A DNA stretch of 64,000 nt from Sinomonas cellulolyticus (GTDB taxonomy: Bacteria > Actinomycetota > Actinomycetes > Actinomycetales > Micrococcaceae). The notes under the pieces are model-generated. The model was not told where the DNA came from. It ran no database searches and was given only the letters and a program-made list of their open reading frames with translations. Below are positions 1 through 7,995 of the stretch, piece by piece (the first letter of the stretch is position 1; each line of letters opens with the position of its first letter). The translations under genes were made by a program, and so were the position numbers. The stretch lies in contig NZ_BNCM01000006.1 of assembly GCF_014656475.1 (NCBI RefSeq), positions 1 to 64,000 of the forward strand, written 5' to 3'.

Positions 1-162
1 CTACTCTTGTACACGGCAGCCCAGACAGCATGCTGAACACCGCCACCACGCCCAAAGTGGAAGACCCGCTATAGGAGATTAACGATTGGACCAAGCGGCG
101 ACGGGTGGCTGGTTAGCTGGCGCAGGCCAGACTCGCCCCTGGGAGGAGGATGCGATTACGGC

Positions 163-712
163 TTGGCTCGCCGGGCAGTCGGGCCCGATCGCTTGTGGGC
201 TCGATACCAGCCCGAGGCCAGCCTCAGGGGTTCGGCCTTCGATAGCCTTGACCTCGCAGAGGGCAAGTGCGATGTCGCCGCCCGTGGAAGCTCCAGCGAC
301 GTTCTGGTGCACAGGGTGAAGACCGGTGCCCGGCATGCGATCCAACTGGCCAGGCTGCTGCGCTCGGACGACCCCACAGTCGGGAGGAGCCCGCACGCGA
401 CCTTGCCGCATGCGCGAGACGACTGCCGCACGGACCTGATGCAGGCTCTCGAACCTGCTGCTGCGGCACGGCAGCGGCTTTCAGGGCCCGGCCGCCTGAA
501 CCGGCGCCCATGATGCACGTCTGTGTCGGGAAGGAGCAGCGTGCTTGGCCTCGACGGCGACGAGGATGGGCCTCGACTCGGACCACGAGGCGGTGCTGAC
601 GGTTGAGACCCACCGCGCAAGCCGTGACCCGGATCGACGCCGCGATTACCACCCGGCGTGCCACATGGCCATCCACCCGAAGTTTCGGAGGACTCTTCCT
701 GTGCTACGGCGA
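163..712 (+). pseudogene. IS110-family transposase remnant, frameshifted
   Basis: Pieces of an IS110-type DEDD transposase can be read in successive + frames. One frame (from about 163) contains VKTGARHAIQLARLLRSDD followed by a D-x-L-M-Q segment, resembling the family's VKTD-(A/R)-DA-LARLLR block and the following basic helix. Another frame near 535-590 gives a tryptophan/arginine-rich stretch. A third, near 630-650, gives TRIDAAITT, like the R-x-D-x-A-I family segment. Frameshifts and the absence of a complete catalytic core show it is dead. No terminal repeats were identified, so element ends are unknown. It marks past mobile-element activity beside the low-GC operon that follows on the other strand. 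Confidence 0.6.
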
Positions 713-2119
713 TCAAGCACAGAAGTCCCAAAGCAGCTTTGGCTTGATGACCGGCGTGTACCGAAATACACGGACTCGTAGTCGACCATCGTCTTGTGGG
801 AGGTAGTGCGCGAATGAATTTTCCGGCATCTCTCCGCCGAGGCGATCCGCGCGAGCGCCCGCGGAACCTGCTCCCAGAATAAGAACATCAGTGCGGTTCC
901 CGGGCGACGGCGTCGGTCCGTCCTCGCTTATCTCTGCCAGACGCGATGTGGTTCCTACAAAAGGAAGGTGTTGATGGCCGTGAAGGATAGCCCTTACACC
1001 ATACTTCTGGGCGAACGAGATGATTTCTCCCGAATCTAAGGTCAAGCTCACTGGACGATCATCTTCCAAGAATTCCAGAACAGGTGCCGGCTGGACGTGA
1101 TGATGGAGAACAAGGAATCCTGGGCAATCATTGGCTCTTGTCTTCTCGCTCATTTCGCGCATAACTGGCTCACTTCTGTCGCGTCCCACGTAGCCATAGT
1201 CCATGTTCGCTCGGGTACGCGGGCGAGACGAGTTTAGAACGCCGAACACAAGGCGCTGCGAATCGCCGCGGATAACATGTACGCGTTCCAAGCCTGTGTG
1301 ACGATCATAGAACAGGCGAACCATGTCTCTATAGCACTGTTCGTTACTGAAATCTAGGTGCCTGTCGGGATCGTCGATCAAGATATCGTGGTTGCCGGGA
1401 GCAATAATAACGCAGGCTCTAGGGACCTTGAGCCTTTCGGCGAGGCGCTCAATAAAGAGACGCGCGCTACGCATACCCCCATCATCGCCGCGCGTCGTCA
1501 GGTCCCCCGACACGACGACAGCCAGCGGGGGTTCCTCGAGCGACTCCACAATGCACTCTAGGAGGTCATTCCTCTTCCTGATCCCCGGGTCATTCGTGAA
1601 GGCGAAATCGTCCCCGAAGTGGAGGTCGGAGATGTGAAGAATGCCCGAACGATTCCCGGGCACATCCACCTCCATGACATCAACGCCGTGCGTGTGATCG
1701 TTGTAGAAGAATGTTTCGTCGCCTTGAGGGACTGGTCCGAACTCGCGCGACCACTTTGCAGGTTCAACCTCGTTAATTGAGCGAAACTTCAGCCACATCG
1801 GCCATGGTCGATCCCGGTAATATTGCGGGGTCCTTTCGGGGTCCGGGGTTGGTATAGGAGTTGGTATAGGATCGGCAGCTTCGCAGGTGACTTCTTCGCA
1901 TTCGGCGACATAGAACCTTTCCGCCTGCCGCTCGACGAGGCCGATTCGAGCTGGAGAATCCTGAGAACAGGAGGTGGCCAATCGGTTGATTTGACTACCG
2001 GGCCATGGTTCATGCTGCTTCTTCCACCAGCCCCAATATGCGTAGCCTTTATCGCTGATGACCTGCTGGTGCTCGCCGATGGTATCGAAGTCATAGTTTG
2101 AAAAGCGTAGAACGATCAA
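713..2119 (-). CDS. Calcineurin-like metallophosphoesterase with large N-terminal domain
   Basis: 468 residues. The C-terminal two thirds carries the metallophosphoesterase metal motifs in order: DLH (about 165-167), GDLTTRGD (about 205-212), GNHD (about 242-245), then HHH and GHQH further on, so a two-metal phosphohydrolase site looks complete. Residues 1-145 form a separate domain with a YWGWWKK segment near residue 28 and a TPQYYRDR segment near 97; I do not recognise it with certainty. No signal peptide or membrane segment is visible. The start overlaps the stop of the upstream methyltransferase-like gene by 4 nt, so the two are translationally coupled. GC content is visibly lower than in the catabolic genes. 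The substrate is unknown; a nucleotide or nucleic-acid phosphodiester is only a guess. Confidence 0.75.
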   Translation of the reverse strand: MIVLRFSNYDFDTIGEHQQVISDKGYAYWGWWKKQHEPWPGSQINRLATSCSQDSPARIGLVERQAERFYVAECEEVTCEAADPIPTPIPTPDPERTPQYYRDRPWPMWLKFRSINEVEPAKWSREFGPVPQGDETFFYNDHTHGVDVMEVDVPGNRSGILHISDLHFGDDFAFTNDPGIRKRNDLLECIVESLEEPPLAVVVSGDLTTRGDDGGMRSARLFIERLAERLKVPRACVIIAPGNHDILIDDPDRHLDFSNEQCYRDMVRLFYDRHTGLERVHVIRGDSQRLVFGVLNSSRPRTRANMDYGYVGRDRSEPVMREMSEKTRANDCPGFLVLHHHVQPAPVLEFLEDDRPVSLTLDSGEIISFAQKYGVRAILHGHQHLPFVGTTSRLAEISEDGPTPSPGNRTDVLILGAGSAGARADRLGGEMPENSFAHYLPQDDGRLRVRVFRYTPVIKPKLLWDFCA

Positions 2120-3282
2120 TTCGATAGCTCCAGTTGAGAGACGACACGCTCGAAGACGTCTCGGTCTATGCGGTTCAGCGAGCGTGGATCGCGGCTTAGC
2201 AGCTGTTTCAAGGCGGCGGCATCTGAGCAGACGGCGGCGGTGTTCTCGGAGGTCCAGACGTTTGCGCGCTTTACGCGTTGATCGCGCCGACTGACAGTGT
2301 CGAGCTGGAAGGACTCCTCTGGTCCGAAGCCTGACAGCGTCAGATCGCCAGCGTCTGTGTTAGTGCTGCCGTGTTGCCCGCCGCGTACAGCTATAATTGA
2401 GTTGCCTATCCTGAAGTCGATCCATTCTTCATTGAGGGATGGAGTGCGTTCTGGGGCGTTGGCTCGATTGGCGTTCGATATTATGAGCAGATCGGAATAT
2501 CGCCACGGAGAGGTTAGGACTACGCCTGATCGTTCTAGGGCTAGTCGTTCGAATCTGGGGGTTTCGTACGCCACACAATTCGGACGCACCGTCCATTTTC
2601 CTATTTTGGAGGCGGTCGCGGTGATTAGGGCTCGGTCTGCCTCTGCAGATGGCCGTGTGAGCGCTCCTAACAGCGGGATAAGAATCGTCCCACCGGTCTT
2701 TACCGCGCTAGAGGCTAGGCGCAGCCAGTTAGTCAGTGCTGGGAAATACCACGGAGGATCTAGTATCGCTGAATCGTACTGCGCGTCTAGCTCGACAGAT
2801 TCGACTCTAGTGCCGAGTCGCACGTCCGCGTGTGGTTCCGACAGTCCGAAGCGTTCTCTTGCCCAAGGGCTGACGTCGATGAGGGTGACCGGGTCGCCTG
2901 CGCGGGCCTTAATCGACGCTACGGAGGGTGTTCCTAAGCAAAGGGCTCTTCCCGGGAGGTGCTCCGCGAGGGTGCTTGCCGTCTCATCGGTAAAGAACCA
3001 TTCTGAAGTAGCGGGCGACGGGTGAGGTTTGGTGTCGGTCGCGCAGTCATCGGGTTTGGTCATGGCTATGTCAACGTGGGCGGAGCGGGCGGCGCGGAGG
3101 ACGTCGGCCGGATACAATCCTTGGCTCATTCGAACTAGCCTGTCGAAGGTGACGTCTGGAATCGTGGTAGTCAGGTTTAGTACCAATGCCTGTGCCTGCT
3201 CCTCGTAGCGTGAATTCATCTTTAACCGTTCGCTCGGGGCCACTGATGTAAAGTCCTTCAGGAACGATGCGAACAGTTCCAC
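2116..3282 (-). CDS. DPPW-motif methyltransferase-like protein
   Basis: 388 residues. The middle holds a Rossmann-like SAM-binding pattern: LCLGTPSVA, then VTLIDVSPW, then YDSAILDPPWYF followed by a hydrophobic strand and GGTILIPLLG. DPPW is the catalytic motif of adenine-N6 methyltransferases (N6-Mlase and MT-A70 types). The glycine-rich motif I is weak (LGTPS rather than GxGxG), so activity is uncertain. The first 130 residues look helical and are unassigned. The chosen start is GTG at 3282; an ATG at 3219 is an alternative and neither has a strong ribosome site. It is coupled by overlap to the metallophosphoesterase. Lower GC than the rest of the window suggests transfer. Confidence 0.65.
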   Translation of the reverse strand: MELFASFLKDFTSVAPSERLKMNSRYEEQAQALVLNLTTTIPDVTFDRLVRMSQGLYPADVLRAARSAHVDIAMTKPDDCATDTKPHPSPATSEWFFTDETASTLAEHLPGRALCLGTPSVASIKARAGDPVTLIDVSPWARERFGLSEPHADVRLGTRVESVELDAQYDSAILDPPWYFPALTNWLRLASSAVKTGGTILIPLLGALTRPSAEADRALITATASKIGKWTVRPNCVAYETPRFERLALERSGVVLTSPWRYSDLLIISNANRANAPERTPSLNEEWIDFRIGNSIIAVRGGQHGSTNTDAGDLTLSGFGPEESFQLDTVSRRDQRVKRANVWTSENTAAVCSDAAALKQLLSRDPRSLNRIDRDVFERVVSQLELSN

Positions 3283-3931
3283 CCTGGTTCATCGTAGGTC
3301 TCGACACTCGCTCGGGCGAGTGCAAGCGTGAACTAACTGCATTAGGTCGTGCGGGCGGTAGTGGCTAGCTCGATGATTCCGATGGCGGCATGTGGTCTGC
3401 CGTGGGAGTGGACGGTGTAGAGACGCTCCGGTCTTGGCGCGTTGGTGTGCTTCGCTGTTTCGGTGTATGGCGTTGGCGTTGGACTCTTGCCGTTGTGTAG
3501 CCTGTGCTCGCGCGGGGTCGTAAGCACCGCCGCGCGATGCTCCAGACCAGCTCGTTTCCCCTCTACGTCTACCCGGCGGAGCGGTGCATGGCGCGCCTGC
3601 GGGACAGGCTTCGGGGGTGCGTGGCGGTGCGCCGGCTAAGTCTGGGTTCAATCCTGATCCGGATTATGGACGAGTTTGGGATCCTCTGGGTGTTCATCGC
3701 CGTCGCGGGGATCGCGCGGCTCGGCAACAGCGTGACCGAGGCAAACGCCGACCACATGGCCGCCAATGCGTAGAGGCCCCTTCTGGCGGTCATCACGCGT
3801 GTGGCCGAGGAGGGGCAGGCCCAGCGACGGCTGTGACGCCGCGCTGGGGCCCCTGTTCACGGCCCGTTCGTGGACTTCGAGCTGCGGTGCTACCGGGCGC
3901 AGGGCCTCGGTGCACGGCGGCTGCGGCGCCG
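3283..3931. other. Intergenic region, no supported gene
   Basis: About 650 bp between the methyltransferase-like gene and the YheO-type regulator gene. It contains only short ORFs on both strands that disagree in frame and have no recognisable domain. One minus-strand stretch near 3370-3420 reads HSHGRPHAAIG, faintly like the C-terminal RPH-ALG block of IS3/IS481 transposases, so decayed mobile DNA is possible but not shown. Confidence 0.4.
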
Positions 3932-4672
3932 TCACGCGTCCGCGCCGTGGTTCCGCGCCTCATCCAGGTACGAATACGCGGTCACCCGCGAGATCCCGAG
4001 CCGTGCCGCAATCCGGTCGATCCCCTTCCGCATCTGCAGCACGCCCTGCTGGTCGAGCTTGGTCAGGATGGCGATGCGGTCGTCGCGGCTCATCTGGTCC
4101 ACGGGCTTGCCGACCTCGCGGATGGCCTCGGTGACCATCGCGTCCATCACGGCCACGAGGTCGCGGCCGAAGAACTCGTTCGGCTGCTCGGGGGAGTCGG
4201 ACGCGGCCGCCGGTAGCAGGCCCTGGAGGAGGGACTGCAGGCGCTGGATCGTGCTGACGTCGAAGTTGATGCAGAGGGCGGCGATGATCCGCCCGGCCGA
4301 GTTGCGGAAGTACACGGAGGAGCACCGCAGCTCGCGCCCGTCGGCCGTGAAGCCGCGGTAGCCGAACGCGTTGTGGTCTGCGCCCTGGTTGTGGAGCACG
4401 CCCGCGCCGAGGCTCGACGACGGGCCGCCCACCTCGCGCCCGGTCACGTGCCCGTTCTCGATCGCGGCGATCGTGTGGCCCAGGTCCACATCGGGCGCCG
4501 AGAGGTCGTGGAGCACCACCTCGCACGTGGGGCCGACGGCGGCCGCCATCGCGTGCATGGCCGGGCGGAACACGGCGAGGATCTCGTCCACGGACTCATA
4601 CGTTCCCATGCGGGCGAGCGGGTGGTCCGCCGCCGGCTGGGCGGAAGTCAGGGTCATGTCTACCTCGCTCAT
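3932..4672 (-). CDS. YheO-like PAS / HTH regulator (DauR type)
   Basis: 246 residues. The N-terminal half (about 30-140) matches the YheO PAS-like sensor domain: CEVVLHDLS, then GRELRCSSVYFRN, then IIAALCINFD. The C-terminus (about 180-240) is the HTH_22 type with RIAARLGISRVTAYSYLDEAR as recognition helix. DauR of Pseudomonas, the named family member, represses D-arginine catabolism. Here the gene is divergent from an operon for an amino-sugar-acid or D-amino-acid-like compound, with a 20-bp tandem repeat between them. I infer that it binds that repeat and senses the operon's substrate or an intermediate. Confidence 0.85.
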   Translation of the reverse strand: MSEVDMTLTSAQPAADHPLARMGTYESVDEILAVFRPAMHAMAAAVGPTCEVVLHDLSAPDVDLGHTIAAIENGHVTGREVGGPSSSLGAGVLHNQGADHNAFGYRGFTADGRELRCSSVYFRNSAGRIIAALCINFDVSTIQRLQSLLQGLLPAAASDSPEQPNEFFGRDLVAVMDAMVTEAIREVGKPVDQMSRDDRIAILTKLDQQGVLQMRKGIDRIAARLGISRVTAYSYLDEARNHGADA

Positions 4673-4696
4673 GGGTCAGTCCTACGCGCCGCGACG

Positions 4697-4736
4697 GCCA
4701 TAGACAAACTGTATTAGCCGTAGACAGACTGTTCAA
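4697..4736. promoter_or_regulatory. Tandem 20-bp direct repeat, putative operator
   Basis: Two adjacent copies of GCC(A/G)TAGACA(A/G)ACTGT plus a few bases start at 4697 and 4717, a spacing of exactly 20 bp or about two helical turns. They lie between the divergent regulator and transporter starts, which suits side-by-side dimers of the YheO-type regulator on one DNA face. The regulator assignment is inferred. Confidence 0.65.
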
Positions 4737-4822
4737 GAGGGTGCTAGCTTCGTCACCGAAGGGCGGAACGAGTCATCGCCCGCACTCACCGCATCTGCAC
4801 ACATCGGGGCAAGGAGGCTCTC

Positions 4823-6193
4823 GTGGCACAGGCATACCAGGTACCGCAATCGGGGTGGCGCTCGATCTCAGCGAAGCAGCGCCGCACGGTCGCTGGCGGC
4901 GCGATCGGCACGCTCATGGAGTACTTCGACTACTACCTCTACGGGCTGGCCTCGGCCACAGTCTTCCCCGCGGTGTTCTTCCCGGGCGACAACCCCGTGG
5001 TCGGAACGCTCTCCTCGTTCGCCAGCTTCGCGTTCGGCTTCCTGCTCCGGCCGATCGGCGGCCTGGTTTTCGGCCACATCGGCGACCGCATGGGCCGGAA
5101 GACCACCCTGATGATCACCGTCATCGGCATGGGCATCTCCACGGCGGCGATCGGCCTGATCCCCTCGGCCAGCACCATCGGGATCGCGGCACCGATCCTC
5201 CTGCTCTTCTTCCGGATGCTGCAGGGCCTCTTCGTCGGCGGCGAGATGGGCGGCGCGGCCGCGCTCGTCGTCGAGCACGCCCCGGCCGGCAAGCGCGGAC
5301 TCTACGGCGCGCTGCTGATCAGCGGCGCCGGCATCGCCAACGTCGCCTCGGCCGGCCTGATGGCGGCCTTCGGTGCCGGGCCCAAGTCGTTCTTCATGGA
5401 GTGGGGCTGGCGCGTTCCCTTCCTCCTCGCACTGGTCCTGGCCATTGTGGCGATCGTGCTGCGGTCCAAGCTGGAGGAATCCCAGGAGTTCAAGGAGCTG
5501 TCGGCGAACCGCGAGTCTGCTGGCGCCAAGCGGAAGTCCCCGCTCCGCGAGGCCTTCCGCCACCCGAAGAACGCCATCCTCGGCATCCTGATCGGCCTTC
5601 CGCAGAGCATCGCCGGGTACATCGTGCTGACGTTCGGCCTCGCCTACATGGTCTCCAAGGGCACCCAGGCTCAGGTGGGCTTCATCGGCACCATGATCGT
5701 CGGCGTCCTGCAGATCTTCGTCGCGCCGATGTGGGGGAGCCTCTCGGACAAGATCGGCCGCCGCAAGGTCTACATCGGAGCCTGCATCGCTTTCGCCCTG
5801 CTCGTCTACCCGACCTTCGCGCTCTTCAGCACCCAGACCGCGATCCTGATCTGGCTCGGCATGATCGTCGGCTTCGTGATCCCCGGCGTGGCCATGCAGG
5901 GAACCCTCCAGACGATGCTGGTCGAGATGTTCGACGTCGAGGCCCGCACCACCGGGGTCAACATCGGCTACCAGATCTCGAACACCATCGGCGGCGGCTT
6001 CGCCCCGCTCATCGCGACCGCCCTCTCCGCCGCCTTCGGCAGCGTGTGGCCCGTGATCATCTACGTTGCGGTGATCGCCCTCATCGGCGTCATCGCCACC
6101 GCCTACGCCTCCTTCCGGCCGGACACCGAGGACGCAGGACGGCTGTACGACTCTGCAGCCGAGGCAACCGCAACCGAGCCCTCCAGCCACTAG
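4823..6193 (+). CDS. MFS transporter, metabolite:H+ symporter (MHS) type
   Basis: 456 residues with about 12 hydrophobic segments. The start is GTG with AAGGAGG five bases upstream. The N-terminal TLMEYFDYYLYG segment and the loop 2-3 motif GHIGDRMGRK are typical of the MHS family (proline/betaine, citrate, shikimate-type importers). It is first gene of the operon with ridA-like, PLP enzyme, deacylase, KDG kinase and KDPG aldolase genes, so it probably imports the pathway substrate. From context that is an acidic amino sugar such as N-acetyl-D-glucosaminate, or an N-acyl-D-amino acid. The specificity is an inference. Confidence 0.85.
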   Translation: MAQAYQVPQSGWRSISAKQRRTVAGGAIGTLMEYFDYYLYGLASATVFPAVFFPGDNPVVGTLSSFASFAFGFLLRPIGGLVFGHIGDRMGRKTTLMITVIGMGISTAAIGLIPSASTIGIAAPILLLFFRMLQGLFVGGEMGGAAALVVEHAPAGKRGLYGALLISGAGIANVASAGLMAAFGAGPKSFFMEWGWRVPFLLALVLAIVAIVLRSKLEESQEFKELSANRESAGAKRKSPLREAFRHPKNAILGILIGLPQSIAGYIVLTFGLAYMVSKGTQAQVGFIGTMIVGVLQIFVAPMWGSLSDKIGRRKVYIGACIAFALLVYPTFALFSTQTAILIWLGMIVGFVIPGVAMQGTLQTMLVEMFDVEARTTGVNIGYQISNTIGGGFAPLIATALSAAFGSVWPVIIYVAVIALIGVIATAYASFRPDTEDAGRLYDSAAEATATEPSSH

Positions 6194-6233
6194 ACCCAAC
6201 TACTGAGACTTCACCAGAGAAGAGGAACACCTT

Positions 6234-6626
6234 ATGACCGTCACGACCAAGACCGCCTTCCGCACCACGAACGCTCCGCAGCCAGCCGGCCCCTACAGCC
6301 AGGCGATCGAGGCAAACGGATTCGTCTACACCGCCGGTTTCGGTCCGCAGGACCCGACCACCGGTGCCGTCGCGGACTCGGTCGCCGAGCAGACCCGCCA
6401 GGTGCTGCGCAACATCCAGGCGATCCTCGCCGAGCGCGGCCTCACGCTGGACGACTGCGTCAAGACCACCGTGCACCTCGCCGACCTGGCCGACTTCGCC
6501 GCCTTCAACGAGGCCTACCAGGAGTTCTTCTCCGAGCCCTACCCGGTCCGCACCACGGTCGGCTCGCAGCTGGCGAACATCCTCGTCGAGATCGACGTGG
6601 TCGCCGCAGTGCCCGAGGGCCGCTGA
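6234..6626 (+). CDS. RidA/YjgF/YER057c-family imine deaminase
   Basis: 130 residues, the usual RidA length. It retains the family layout: an N-terminal GPYSQAIEANGFVYTAG segment, a central DDCVKTTVHLADL strand, the substrate-binding arginine in YPVRTTVG (near residue 105) and the C-terminal VEIDVVAAV. RidA proteins hydrolyse reactive enamine/imine intermediates released by PLP-dependent dehydratases. It sits immediately upstream of such an enzyme, so it probably speeds release of ammonia and protects other PLP enzymes. It is preceded by an AGAGGA ribosome site. Confidence 0.92.
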   Translation: MTVTTKTAFRTTNAPQPAGPYSQAIEANGFVYTAGFGPQDPTTGAVADSVAEQTRQVLRNIQAILAERGLTLDDCVKTTVHLADLADFAAFNEAYQEFFSEPYPVRTTVGSQLANILVEIDVVAAVPEGR

Positions 6627-6653
6627 GCACCGCCTGAGACTAGAAGGGAAGAC

Positions 6654-7967
6654 ATGCCAGGCCAGCTGCGACTGGGGGAGCTGGGCGATACCCGCCTCTC
6701 CGCACGCGACAAGGGAATCCCGGCGCGCGCCGTCGGGATGAGTGTGGCCGAGTTCCTCGCCAGCGGGCCGCGGCTCTCGGAGTTCTGGACCCCGATCGTC
6801 GTCCTCCACGACGAGCTGCTCAGGCACAACGTCGACGTGATGGCCCAGTGGTGCGCGGGCCGCAGGCTGGAGCTGATGCCGCACGGCAAGACCACCATGG
6901 CGCCCTCGCTGTGGCAGCGGCAGCTCGACGCCGGGAGCCTCGGCATCACCCTCGCGACCATGGGCCAGGTCCGCACCGCGCGCAGCTTCGGCCTGGCCTC
7001 GATCATGCTCGCCAATTCCGTGGTCGACGAGCGCTCGCTGGCCTACCTCGCCGGCGAGCTGGCGGACCCGGAGCTCCGCTTCGTCTGCTGGGCCGACTCG
7101 ATCGCGACGCTCGAGGCCATGGAGCGGGGGCTCCGCCGCGCCGACACGCCCCGCCCGGTGGACGTGTGCGTCGAGCTGGGCGCCCCCGGTGGGCGCACCG
7201 GGGCGCGGACGCTCGCCGAGGCGCACGACGTCGCGCGGCGGGCTGCCGCTTCCGACGTCCTCCGCCTCGCAGGGGTCTCCGGCTACGAGGGCGCCCTCGC
7301 CCACGACCGGTCGGACGAATCCCTCAAGGCCGTGCGCGCCTATGTGGAGCGGCAGGTCGAACTGCACCAGGCACTGGGTGATCTGTACGACAGCGAGGGC
7401 GACCTCTACGTCACCGCGGGCGGAAGCGCCTACCCCGACGTGGTCGCTGACGTGTACGGCGCCGCGATGGCCGACGACTCGCGCACTGGCGATTCGCGCA
7501 CGCGGTGGACGCTGCGCAGCGGCGCCTACATCACGCACGACGACGGGTTCTACCGCCGGATCTCCCCGTTCGACGAAGGGAGCGCCCGAGCCGCGACCCC
7601 GACAACGGAAAGCCGACTGCGCTCGGCGATGCGCGGCGTCGCCCGCGTGGTGTCCCACCCCGAGCGCGGCCTGGCGCTGCTCGACGGCGGGAAGCGGGAC
7701 TTCCCGTTCGACGAAGGGCTCCCGGTGCCCCGCGCCGTTGCGGCCGACCTGGACGGCGAGTGGGCGCCCCTCACGGACGCCTCCATCCTCGCCATGAACG
7801 ACCAGCACAGCTATCTGGGGCTGGCGGGCGACGACGTGCCGCTCGGCTCGGTCGTCGCGCTGGGGCTCTCCCACCCCTGCACGACGTTCGACAAGTGGCG
7901 CTACCTGCCCGTCGTGGCCTCGCAGGTCGACGACCGCGTCGTCGACCTCGTCCAGACCTTCTTCTGA
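6654..7967 (+). CDS. Fold-type III PLP enzyme, D-serine/D-amino acid dehydratase-like
   Basis: 437 residues. The alanine-racemase-like N-terminal barrel carries the PLP lysine in MPHGKTTMAP (Lys near residue 79). The C-terminus has the DSD1-type metal/substrate region with LGLSHPCTTFDKW. Family members include D-threonine aldolase, D-serine dehydratase and annotated amino acid deaminases. Next to RidA, a deacylase and KDG kinase/KDPG aldolase, the best-fitting reaction is dehydration and deamination of 2-amino-2-deoxy-D-gluconate to 2-keto-3-deoxygluconate. The alternative is simple D-serine or D-threonine deamination, which would not explain the two sugar-acid genes downstream. AAGGGA ribosome site 5 nt before ATG. 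Confidence 0.8.
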   Translation: MPGQLRLGELGDTRLSARDKGIPARAVGMSVAEFLASGPRLSEFWTPIVVLHDELLRHNVDVMAQWCAGRRLELMPHGKTTMAPSLWQRQLDAGSLGITLATMGQVRTARSFGLASIMLANSVVDERSLAYLAGELADPELRFVCWADSIATLEAMERGLRRADTPRPVDVCVELGAPGGRTGARTLAEAHDVARRAAASDVLRLAGVSGYEGALAHDRSDESLKAVRAYVERQVELHQALGDLYDSEGDLYVTAGGSAYPDVVADVYGAAMADDSRTGDSRTRWTLRSGAYITHDDGFYRRISPFDEGSARAATPTTESRLRSAMRGVARVVSHPERGLALLDGGKRDFPFDEGLPVPRAVAADLDGEWAPLTDASILAMNDQHSYLGLAGDDVPLGSVVALGLSHPCTTFDKWRYLPVVASQVDDRVVDLVQTFF

Positions 7968-7995
7968 TCCATCTCTCCACTGAAAGGGCGCACGA

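Noticed and set aside
3342..3527. IS481/IS3 transposase C-terminus
   Set aside because: Only an RPHAAIG-like scrap is visible, with no upstream DDE segments or terminal repeats; too weak to annotate.
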